Shown here in pieces: positions 5,645-11,244 of a stretch of DNA of 13,151 nt (its first letter is position 1; each line of letters opens with the position of its first letter). This stretch comes from Bacillota bacterium (GTDB taxonomy: Bacteria; Bacillota; Clostridia; Christensenellales; Borkfalkiaceae). Location: contig JAETTR010000019.1 in assembly GCA_021768985.1 (NCBI GenBank), forward strand, positions 1 to 13,151. Direction: 5' to 3'. The notes under the pieces are model-generated. The model saw nothing but the letters and a program-made list of their open reading frames with translations, had not been told where the DNA came from and made no database searches. A program made the position numbers and the translations under genes.

Positions 5645-6385
5645 ATGGAACTCATTCACACAAGCGAAGGTAAAAAACTTTACCGCGACGGCGACCGCCT
5701 CGTCAAGTCCTTCGATTCGAGCTATTCCAAAGCAGGAATTCTGAACGAAGCGCTCAATCAGGCGCGCGTCGAAGAAACGGGGCTGAATATCCCCAAGGTG
5801 CTCGGCGTATCGGTCATCGACGGTTGCTGGTCGCTCACCTGGGAGTATATCGACGGCGAAACTCTGGAATCGCTGATGCAGAAGCACCCCGACAAAACGG
5901 ACGAATATCTGAACTTCTTCGTCGATCTGCAAATCCGCATGAGCAAAGAGAAGGTGCCGCTTCTCGGGCACCTGCGCGATAAAATGCACGCGAAGATTTC
6001 GGCGAGCGCCTTCCCCGCGACGGTGCGTTACGATCTGCACGTGCGGCTCGACGGGCTTCCCCGCCATAAGAAGCTTTGCCACGGCGACTTCCAGCCCAGC
6101 AACGTGATTATCACCAAGGACGGCACGCCCTATATCATCGACTGGTCGCACGCCACGCAGGGCAACGGCTCGGCGGACGTGGCGAGAACGTATCTGATCT
6201 TTAAATTGCAGGGCAAGGACGAGTTGGCGGAAAAATATCTCAAACTCTTCTGCGCCAAGACGGATACGGCGATTCAGTACGTACAGCGGATCCTGCCCAT
6301 CGTGGCGGCTTCGCAGTCGGTCAAGAAGAAACCCGAAGAGCAGGAGTTCCTCGCCAAGTGGGTCAACGTTTGTGACTGGCAATAA
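5645..6385 (+). CDS. Aminoglycoside phosphotransferase (APH)-family kinase, substrate unknown
   Basis: 246 residues with the APH/choline-kinase fold. LYRDGDRLVKSF (12-23) carries the probable ATP-binding lysine K21, LTWEYIDGETL (64-74) is the hinge, LCHGDFQPSNVII (144-156) is the catalytic loop with D148 and N153, and YIIDWSHATQGNGSADVART (163-182) holds the metal-binding D166. The family transfers phosphate from ATP to small molecules such as sugars, amino alcohols or antibiotics; nothing here points to a particular substrate, and resistance should not be assumed. ATG 5645 has AGGAGG 7 nt upstream; the earlier in-frame ATG at 5606 has none. Monocistronic, with its own promoter and terminator. 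Slightly short for the family, with no membrane segment. Confidence 0.85.
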   Translation: MELIHTSEGKKLYRDGDRLVKSFDSSYSKAGILNEALNQARVEETGLNIPKVLGVSVIDGCWSLTWEYIDGETLESLMQKHPDKTDEYLNFFVDLQIRMSKEKVPLLGHLRDKMHAKISASAFPATVRYDLHVRLDGLPRHKKLCHGDFQPSNVIITKDGTPYIIDWSHATQGNGSADVARTYLIFKLQGKDELAEKYLKLFCAKTDTAIQYVQRILPIVAASQSVKKKPEEQEFLAKWVNVCDWQ

Positions 6386-6396
6386 GGTAAACACCC

Positions 6397-6421
6397 AAAA
6401 CCCCCGCGCCGCGGGGGTTTT
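6397..6421 (+). terminator. Intrinsic terminator of the APH-fold kinase gene
   Basis: AAAACCCCCGC (6397-6407), loop GCC, GCGGGGGTTTT (6411-6421). Perfect 11-bp stem starting 11 nt after the stop; the tcdA promoter begins 8 nt later. Confidence 0.9.
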
Positions 6422-6428
6422 GTTATGC

Positions 6429-6457
6429 TTGACGAATTTGCCGCAAACGGTTATAAT
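6429..6457 (+). promoter_or_regulatory. Sigma-A promoter of tcdA, leaderless arrangement
   Basis: TTGACG (6429-6434), 17 bp, TATAAT (6452-6457). Only 6 nt separate the -10 from the ATG at 6464, so the A of ATG is the expected first base of the RNA. Confidence 0.8.
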
Positions 6458-6463
6458 AGCCCT

Positions 6464-7153
6464 ATGGAAGAGAGAAACAGCCGCACCGCAATCCTGTTGG
6501 GCGAAGCGGGCGTGGAACGGTTAAAGCGGAGCAAGGTCGCCGTGTTCGGAATCGGCGGGGTCGGCTCCTATTGCGCGGAGGCGCTCGCGCGCGCGGGCGT
6601 GGGCGAGCTCGTCCTGATTGATAAAGATACGGTGGAGGAGAGCAACATCAACCGCCAGCTCGTCGCGCTGTACTCCACGATCGGCAAGGACAAGGCGCAG
6701 GTCATGGCGGCGCGGATCGGGGATATCTCGCCCGATTGCAAGGTAACGGCGCGCAGTCTTTTCTACCTGCCCGAGACGGCGGAAGAAATCGATTTGGCGG
6801 CGTTCGATTATGTCGCCGACTGCATCGACAACGTCACCGCCAAGCTGTGCCTGATCGGGCGGGCGACGGCGGCGGGCGTGCCCGTTATCTCCGCCATGGG
6901 TGCGGGGAATAAGCTCGATCCCGCTTGCCTGCGGGTTGCCGACCTTTCTCAAACCAGGGTCTGCCCGCTCGCGCGCGTCATGCGGCGGGAGCTGAAAAAA
7001 CGGGGGATCGAGCGTCTGCCCGTCGTGTATTCCGAAGAGGTTCCCGCGGCGCGACCCGCGGACACGGTGGGGTCCGTTTCCTTCGTGCCCTCGGTCATGG
7101 GGCTGATGATGGCGGGAAAAATCGTGACGGATCTGGTAAAGACAAAGATATGA
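6464..7153 (+). CDS. tcdA: tRNA threonylcarbamoyladenosine dehydratase (TcdA/CsdL)
   Basis: 229 residues, an E1-like ThiF/MoeB-fold enzyme. It adenylates N6-threonylcarbamoyladenosine (t6A37) in ANN-decoding tRNAs with ATP and closes it to cyclic t6A. Seen: VAVFGIGGVGSYCAEALARA (26-45), the Rossmann nucleotide loop; LVLIDKDTVEESNINRQL (49-66) with the E1-type D and N-x-x-RQ; DYVADCIDN (115-123); ISAMGAGNKLDP (142-153); and the TcdA-type stretch SQTRVCPLARVMRRELKKRG (162-181), then GSVSFVPSVMGLMMAG. ATG 6464 is the family start; the in-frame ATG at 6425 lies upstream of the promoter -10. The stop overlaps the next start as ATGA, so the cysteine desulfurase is translationally coupled. No ribosome site precedes the ATG, which fits leaderless translation. 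Confidence 0.93.
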   Translation: MEERNSRTAILLGEAGVERLKRSKVAVFGIGGVGSYCAEALARAGVGELVLIDKDTVEESNINRQLVALYSTIGKDKAQVMAARIGDISPDCKVTARSLFYLPETAEEIDLAAFDYVADCIDNVTAKLCLIGRATAAGVPVISAMGAGNKLDPACLRVADLSQTRVCPLARVMRRELKKRGIERLPVVYSEEVPAARPADTVGSVSFVPSVMGLMMAGKIVTDLVKTKI

Positions 7154-8241
7154 AAGCCTATCTCGACTATGCGGCGACGACGCCGCTCTCGGGGGCAGTT
7201 CTCGAAAAGATGCTCCCCCTTTTAAAAGAAAATTTCGGCAATCCCGACTCCCTGCACGGTTACGGGCGGGCGGCGGCTTACGCCGTTTCCGAAGCGCGCG
7301 ATCGCGTTGCGGGCGTGCTCGGCGTCCGGTCCGCGGAGGTGTATTTCACTTCGGGCGGAACGGAGGCGGACAATTGGGCGGTTCGCATGCTCGGAGGGGG
7401 GCGTGTCTGCGTGTCGGCGGTCGAACACGCCGCTGTGCTCGAAGCGGCGAAGCTGCGCGAGGGGGGCATGTCCGTACTGCCTGTCACGAAGAGCGGTACC
7501 GCGGACATGGTCGCGCTCGAAGCCCTTCCTTCGGACACGGGTGCCCTCTCGGTGATGGCGGTGAACAACGAAACGGGTTGCGTTCAGCCGATCCGCGCGC
7601 TTTCCGCATTCTGCCGCGCGCGGGGGATTCCGTTTTTTTCGGACTGCGTGCAGGCGGCGGGAACGCTACCCTTGAAAGAGCTTGCAAAGGACTGCGACGC
7701 GCTCTCCCTGTCCGCGCATAAGATTTACGGACCCAAGGGCACGGGCGCGCTGATCGTAAAAAAGGGAACGAAGCTCCGCCCCTTGATCGCGGGCGGGGAA
7801 CAGGAACGGGGGCTGCGCGGCGGCACGCTGAACGCGGCGGGGATCGTCGGCTTCTCTTACGCGCTCGAATACGCACAGCGCGATCTTGAAAAAAACAACC
7901 GCAGGGCGGCGGAGCTGAAAGCGCTCTTTTTAAAAAAGATTTCCGTACTCGGCGGGGCGGTCGTGGCGGACGGCGAAAATACCGTGCCGCAGATTTTGCA
8001 CCTTACGCCCGACAAGGGCGGAACCGAACTTTTGAATCGGTTGGACTTATGCGGGGTTGCCTGTTCGGGCGGGGCGGCGTGCTCGGCGCACAGCGCGCTT
8101 CCTTCGCACGTGTCGCTTGCCATGGGCAGGAGCGAGGACGAGGCGCGGCGGGGAATCAGGTTCTCCTTCGGCGCGGGCACGACGGAAGAGGAAGTCCTCT
8201 TCGCCGCGGAAACGCTGATCAATTGTTATCGGGAAATTTAA
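7150..8241 (+). CDS. Cysteine desulfurase (NifS/IscS-like, PLP-dependent class V aminotransferase fold)
   Basis: 363 residues, near the usual ~380. It takes sulfur from cysteine as an enzyme-bound persulfide and releases alanine. Seen: YLDYAATTPL (4-13); FTSGGTEADNWAV (66-78); H93 that stacks on PLP; NNETG (139-143); SDCVQAAG (164-171); SLSAHKIYGPKGTGALIVKK (186-205) with the PLP lysine K191; RGGTLN (223-228); and the cysteine loop CSGGAACSAHSALPSHV (305-321) with probable catalytic C311. The start ATG overlaps the tcdA stop by 4 nt. A desulfurase (CsdA) also sits with tcdA in E. coli, where CsdA and CsdE support cyclic t6A formation; no CsdE-like gene is visible here. It could equally serve thiolation or Fe-S assembly. 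No terminator follows until 8804, beyond the DUF559 cassette. Confidence 0.92.
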   Translation: MKAYLDYAATTPLSGAVLEKMLPLLKENFGNPDSLHGYGRAAAYAVSEARDRVAGVLGVRSAEVYFTSGGTEADNWAVRMLGGGRVCVSAVEHAAVLEAAKLREGGMSVLPVTKSGTADMVALEALPSDTGALSVMAVNNETGCVQPIRALSAFCRARGIPFFSDCVQAAGTLPLKELAKDCDALSLSAHKIYGPKGTGALIVKKGTKLRPLIAGGEQERGLRGGTLNAAGIVGFSYALEYAQRDLEKNNRRAAELKALFLKKISVLGGAVVADGENTVPQILHLTPDKGGTELLNRLDLCGVACSGGAACSAHSALPSHVSLAMGRSEDEARRGIRFSFGAGTTEEEVLFAAETLINCYREI

Positions 8242-8288
8242 AGATTGGCAACGCCTATAAGTTTTTGGATGAAAGGAAGCGAAAGGCT

Positions 8289-8325
8289 GCCCCCATAATA
8301 AAGGGGGCGGCTCCGCCGTAGGCGG
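8289..8325 (-). repeat. Left double-hairpin end of the DUF559 cassette
   Basis: Two adjacent hairpins: GCCCCC (8289-8294), 8-nt loop, GGGGGC (8303-8308); and CCGCC (8313-8317), loop GTA, GGCGG (8321-8325), followed by a G-rich tract to 8334. Read on the minus strand the order is C-tract, small-loop hairpin, C5/G5 hairpin, the same order as at the right end read on the plus strand. The two ends are thus in inverted orientation. Confidence 0.6.
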
Positions 8326-8387
8326 TGGTGGGGGTTGTGTCGAGTCTATAGACAGAACGCGCGAAATGTGAGAAAATAGGGTGCAAA

Positions 8388-8741
8388 ATGCCGAGACTAC
8401 ATAACAAAAATTTGGTTTCGAACGCCAAGTCGTTGCGAAAAAACCAAACGAAAGAAGAGCGCAAATTGTGGTATGAATTTCTTCATACTCTTCCCGTGCG
8501 ATTCGTGCGACAAAAAGTGCTGGGGAATTATATCGTTGATTTTTATTGCGCCGGCGCAAATATCGTAATCGAATTAGACGGTTCGCAACATTACGAAGAA
8601 GCGGGCGAAGCGCAAGATGCGATCAGGGATTCGAATTTAAATTCGCTCGGATTAACCGTTCTTCGGTATTCCAATTTACAGATCCATAAAAATTTTAAAT
8701 CTGTTTGTGACGATATTTTAAAACATTTGGGATTGGAGTGA
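8388..8741 (+). CDS. DUF559 domain protein, Vsr-like PD-(D/E)XK endonuclease
   Basis: 117 residues, a complete single-domain DUF559 protein. Seen: RKNQTKEERKLWYEFL (17-32), the family helix; RFVRQKVLGNYIVDFYC (38-54) with the acidic D51; IVIELDGSQHYE (59-70) giving the E62-x-D64 pair and H68; LGLTVLRYSN (87-96). DUF559 is related to Vsr very-short-patch-repair endonucleases, so DNA nicking or cutting is expected; the target is unknown. The ATG follows AGGGTG by about 4 nt. GC content is plainly lower than in the genes on both sides (runs of AAAA and TTTTA, A/T-ending codons), and the gene sits between two inverted double-hairpin repeats, both signs of transfer. A perfect palindrome GTCTATAGAC (8344-8353) lies 34 nt before it. 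No convincing promoter seen. Confidence 0.88.
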   Translation: MPRLHNKNLVSNAKSLRKNQTKEERKLWYEFLHTLPVRFVRQKVLGNYIVDFYCAGANIVIELDGSQHYEEAGEAQDAIRDSNLNSLGLTVLRYSNLQIHKNFKSVCDDILKHLGLE

Positions 8742-8758
8742 GTTCCGCCCCCTTCCGT

Positions 8759-8800
8759 CACGGCTTTGCCGTGCCACCCACCCCCGTAGACGGGGGTGGG
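8759..8800 (+). repeat. Right double-hairpin end of the DUF559 cassette
   Basis: CACGGC (8759-8764), loop TTT, GCCGTG (8768-8773); then CCCACCCCCG (8777-8786), loop TAGA, CGGGGGTGGG (8791-8800), a perfect 10-bp stem. Preceded by a C-tract (8748-8752). The layout resembles dispersed palindromic repeats I associate with gut Clostridia genomes. No T-run follows, so it is not a normal terminator. Confidence 0.65.
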
Positions 8801-8803
8801 CTG

Positions 8804-8840
8804 AAAAAGCGCAACGGCTGTTTCGTCGGAGGGCGCTTTT
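8804..8840 (+). terminator. Terminator-like hairpin beyond the DUF559 cassette
   Basis: AAAAGCGC (8805-8812) pairs with GCGCTTTT (8833-8840), with a 20-nt loop. It ends in Ts on the plus strand and, through the A-run at 8804-8808, also on the minus strand. It may be the original terminator of the tcdA/desulfurase operon, now separated from it by the cassette. Confidence 0.5.
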
Positions 8841-8860
8841 GCATTAGCCGAATTTTAACA

Positions 8861-8900
8861 AAACCCCCCGCGCTTGCGGATAAGCAGGCGCGGGGGGTTT
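8861..8900 (-). terminator. Intrinsic terminator of the P-loop kinase gene, usable in both directions
   Basis: AAACCCCCCGCGC (8861-8873) and GCGCGGGGGGTTT (8888-8900) are perfect 13-nt complements around a 14-nt loop. On the minus strand the stem is followed by TTTTGTT; on the plus strand by TTTATTTTC. It lies 7 nt after the stop of the leftward gene. Confidence 0.88.
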
Positions 8901-8906
8901 ATTTTC

Positions 8907-9404
8907 TTATTTAATAATTTCTCCGATCAGCGCGCGGAAAGCTTCCTTCGCTTCGGGCAGGGGCAGATCGTTGTCAAAACGGTAATCGTAATCGTAACCG
9001 TTCACGCCGCCGTCCGATTCGTTGTGCCAGCTGATCCCCGTGTTCCGCGTCACGAGAAGCGTTTTGCAGTTCTTTCCTACGGCGCGCCGAAATTTTGAAA
9101 TTTCCTCCGGCTCGCGGATATGCGCGAACATGACTTTTTCTTCGCTCTTTAAAAACGCTTCGTACTCTTGCAGAAGATATTTGCACGGCAGGTCGTTGTA
9201 TTCCACGAACGCCTGTTTCAAGCGGACGAGCAACAGCCTTCCCTTGTCGTCCTTTTCTCCCTGCCAGCCGCCCGTGCGCGCCAGCGCCTTGATCGGATCG
9301 ACCGACGATACGATGCGGACGGGCATTTTTTCTTTTACGGCTTCGCAAAGGGTGTCCTTGCCGACCCCGCCCGAACCGTTGATGACGATGACGATTTTTT
9401 CCAT
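8907..9404 (-). CDS. Small P-loop nucleotide kinase (dNMP-kinase-like), substrate unknown
   Basis: 165 residues with an N-terminal Walker A loop NGSGGVGKDTL (9-19; K16, T18). The G-K-D-T form is typical of (deoxy)nucleoside monophosphate kinases and related small-molecule kinases. SSVDPIKALARTGGWQGEKD (33-52), the basic K-G-R after it, FAHIREPEEISKF (93-105) with a substrate-type R-E-P, and LLVTRN (116-121) look like the NMP-binding and lid parts of this fold. The C-terminus YDYDYRFDNDLPLPEAKEAF fits the end of such kinases, where an N-D-x-L turn is common. The ATG is at 9404. There is no ribosome site, but TATAAT lies 6 nt upstream, so the RNA is probably leaderless. Monocistronic, with a strong terminator. 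Actual substrate cannot be read from the sequence. Confidence 0.78.
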   Translation of the reverse strand: MEKIVIVINGSGGVGKDTLCEAVKEKMPVRIVSSVDPIKALARTGGWQGEKDDKGRLLLVRLKQAFVEYNDLPCKYLLQEYEAFLKSEEKVMFAHIREPEEISKFRRAVGKNCKTLLVTRNTGISWHNESDGGVNGYDYDYRFDNDLPLPEAKEAFRALIGEIIK

Positions 9405-9410
9405 AGCGAG

Positions 9411-9439
9411 ATTATAGCACGGATTTTCGCAAAAGTAAA
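9411..9439 (-). promoter_or_regulatory. Sigma-A promoter of the P-loop kinase gene, leaderless arrangement
   Basis: Minus strand TTTACT (9439-9434), 17 bp, TATAAT (9416-9411), then 6 nt and the ATG (9404-9402). The first transcribed base should be the A of ATG. Confidence 0.7.
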
Positions 9440-9543
9440 GGGCGCGGGAATCTCTGCGCGAAAATTCGACGTTATTATATGATTTTTTTATGCGGAATTG
9501 TTCATTCGGGCGAAAATTTTTCTTCTAAACAAAAAATTCGGCG

Positions 9544-9551
9544 CATACATT
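9544..9551 (+). promoter_or_regulatory. Possible sporulation (sigma-E/K-type) -10 box for the spoIVFA-like gene
   Basis: CATACATT is an exact match to the sigma-E -10 form CATACANT, and CATACATTA also fits the sigma-K form CATANNNTA. The -35 region at 14 bp (TTCTAAA, 9523-9529) is poor. The leader from about 9558 would carry a CGGGG-AAACG-CCCCG hairpin and a GAGAGGTG ribosome site. B. subtilis spoIVFA is sigma-E dependent. Confidence 0.4.
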
Positions 9552-9609
9552 ATGGTAGTCGGTCGGGGAAACGCCCCGCGGCGAAACTACAATAACGAGA
9601 GGTGTTTAT

Positions 9610-10359
9610 ATGAACGAAGAACTCAATTATGCCGAAATGCTCGAAATTCCCGTGGAAACGGTGACGGTGAAGCGCAAGGAGAAAAAGCGCCGCAAGGGCG
9701 ACGAGGACGCGGAGCTTTCGCGCCGGCTTGTGGAACAGGTGAACGAGCGCATGGAAGAGGCGACGGAAGATCCCGCGTTTGCCGAGAGCCGTACGATCGA
9801 ACGGGAAGTCAAGCCCGTGGCGGTCAACAAAAAGAATAAAATCGCCCGCCGCGTGCTGATCGGCGAATTCGTCGCGGTCTGCGCGCTGTGCGCCGCCATT
9901 TTCGTGACCAATCTGGTCGTTACGGACAGCGCGATCAATACCTTCGTGCGCGGGCTGTTCCGCGGGAACACCGCTTCCGCCGCCGACGCGCGCACTTACG
10001 CCGATTTCAAACTCAACTCCGTCGTGAACGATTACACCGACGCGGAGCTTGCCGTTTCCGAATCGGGCGTGCTCTCCTTCACGGCGAAGTGCTCAGTGTA
10101 CGCGCCCTGCGAAGGAAAGGTTTCTTCCGTCAACGGCACCGCGGAAGGCGGCTATACGGTGGAACTGAAACACTCCGATTCCTTTTCCACGATCATCAGC
10201 GGGCTTGACGCGGTGTATTTCGCGGAGGGTCAGACGGTGAAGAGCAACGTGCCGCTCGCCTATTCGGACGGCGAAGGCTCCGTGCGCGTGATGTTCTATT
10301 CGGGCGATTCTCTGCTCAACTGCTACACCCTCGGCGAGGGAGGAATTGCTTGGAGCTGA
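9610..10359 (+). CDS. spoIVFA: SpoIVFA-like membrane protein with degenerate M23 (LytM) domain
   Basis: 249 residues. A charged cytoplasmic N-terminus (1-80, KRKEKKRRKGDED) leads to one membrane helix (about 82-105), a linker, and an extracytoplasmic domain (about 155-240) with the M23/LytM pattern: VYAPCEGKVSSVNGT, GGYTVELKHSDSFSTIISGL, VYFAEGQTVKSNVPLAYSDG. The zinc ligands of active M23 peptidases (HxxxD and HxH) are absent, as in SpoIVFA. In B. subtilis SpoIVFA sits in the outer forespore membrane, and with BofA holds the SpoIVFB protease inactive until a forespore signal arrives. The next gene is a SpoIVFB-like protease whose start overlaps this stop by 10 nt, which is the main support for the name. 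Start has GAGAGGTG 5 nt upstream. Paralogy with other M23-like membrane proteins is the alternative. Confidence 0.72.
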   Translation: MNEELNYAEMLEIPVETVTVKRKEKKRRKGDEDAELSRRLVEQVNERMEEATEDPAFAESRTIEREVKPVAVNKKNKIARRVLIGEFVAVCALCAAIFVTNLVVTDSAINTFVRGLFRGNTASAADARTYADFKLNSVVNDYTDAELAVSESGVLSFTAKCSVYAPCEGKVSSVNGTAEGGYTVELKHSDSFSTIISGLDAVYFAEGQTVKSNVPLAYSDGEGSVRVMFYSGDSLLNCYTLGEGGIAWS

Positions 10360-11198
10360 AAAAGCTTCGTCTGCGCGTTCACCCGCTCTTTCTGCTCGTG
10401 GGAATCCTCTCCGCGTTTACGGGGGGATTGCTCCTCTTTCTGATCGCGGTCATCGCAGCACTCGAACACGAGTGCGCGCACGCGTTCGCCGCAAGGCGGT
10501 ACGGATATTCCCTCGATACGATCGTGCTCATGCCGTACGGAGCCGTCGTGTCGGGGGATATTTCGGACATGGGTAAGGGACAATCCATCTGGGTGCTTGC
10601 GGCGGGTCCGCTCGCCAACGGCGTGACCGCGCTCTTTTTCGTCGCGCTCTGGTGGCTGTTCCCCGAAACTTACGCCTATACCGATACGGCGGCGTATGTT
10701 TCCTGTTCGCTGTTTTTCGTCAATCTTCTGCCCGCGTATCCGCTCGACGGCGGAAGAATTTTAAAGCTGTTTCTTGCGCCGCTCGGCGAAAAGCGCGCCC
10801 GCATCATCTGCGCCGCGGTCAGTTTTCTCTGCGCGGCGGGGGTGGCGGGCTATTTCGTTTACAGCTGTTTTTCCGCGCCCGCCTTCACCGCGCTCGCCTT
10901 TTCCGTCATGCTGTTCGCGGGGGCGGTCGGGGGAATCCGCGGCGGCGCGTCGTACGGGCGTATTTCCTTTTCGCGCGAAAAAAGCTTCCTGCGCGGGCTG
11001 GAAGAAAAAAGGGTGGTGCTTTCCGCCGAGCGCACGCTCGGGTATGCGCTGCGGTATCTTTGCAGAGAGAAATATCTCGTGCTCGTGCTGTACGAAAACG
11101 GCGAGTTCTGCGGCGAAGTGACCGAGGGTGAGTTCCTCGCCGCGCTCGAAAACAACGATTATTCCACGCCGCTTTCCGGTATTTTGCTCCGAATTTAA
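10350..11198 (+). CDS. spoIVFB: SpoIVFB-like site-2 (M50) intramembrane metalloprotease
   Basis: 282 residues, close to B. subtilis SpoIVFB (288). It is a multi-pass membrane protein: helices near 12-35, 78-103, 112-128, 150-172 and 176-198. The zinc site is HECAH (40-44) with E41 as catalytic base; the third ligand is D133 in NLLPAYPLDGGRILKLF (125-141). RVHPLFLLVG (9-18) is the usual SpoIVFB N-terminus. The C-terminal ~80 residues (ERTLGYALRYL, LVLYENGEFCGEVTEGEFLA) look like a reduced CBS-type domain, which in SpoIVFB binds ATP. SpoIVFB releases mature sigma-K from pro-sigma-K in the mother cell. The start is TTG at 10350 with GGGAGGAA upstream, inside the end of the spoIVFA-like frame, so translation is probably coupled. 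Confidence 0.88.
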   Translation: MELKKLRLRVHPLFLLVGILSAFTGGLLLFLIAVIAALEHECAHAFAARRYGYSLDTIVLMPYGAVVSGDISDMGKGQSIWVLAAGPLANGVTALFFVALWWLFPETYAYTDTAAYVSCSLFFVNLLPAYPLDGGRILKLFLAPLGEKRARIICAAVSFLCAAGVAGYFVYSCFSAPAFTALAFSVMLFAGAVGGIRGGASYGRISFSREKSFLRGLEEKRVVLSAERTLGYALRYLCREKYLVLVLYENGEFCGEVTEGEFLAALENNDYSTPLSGILLRI

Positions 11199-11207
11199 AA
11201 AAGGGGC

Positions 11208-11236
11208 TTGAAAATTGTTAAGAAATGTGATACAAT
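11208..11236 (+). promoter_or_regulatory. Sigma-A promoter of the RNase E/G gene, nearly leaderless
   Basis: TTGAAA (11208-11213), 17 bp, TACAAT (11231-11236), then 8 nt and the ATG at 11245. Expected leader is 0-2 nt. It lets rng be made in growing cells independently of the sporulation genes upstream. Confidence 0.7.
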
Positions 11237-11244
11237 AACCGCAA

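Noticed and set aside
5645..6385. Reading the APH-fold kinase as an antibiotic-resistance gene
   Set aside because: Only the general kinase motifs are visible. The gene sits among housekeeping genes with no mobile-element context, and the family has many non-resistance members.
6425..6463. ATG at 6425 as tcdA start
   Set aside because: It lies before the -35/-10 pair and adds 13 residues absent from the family.
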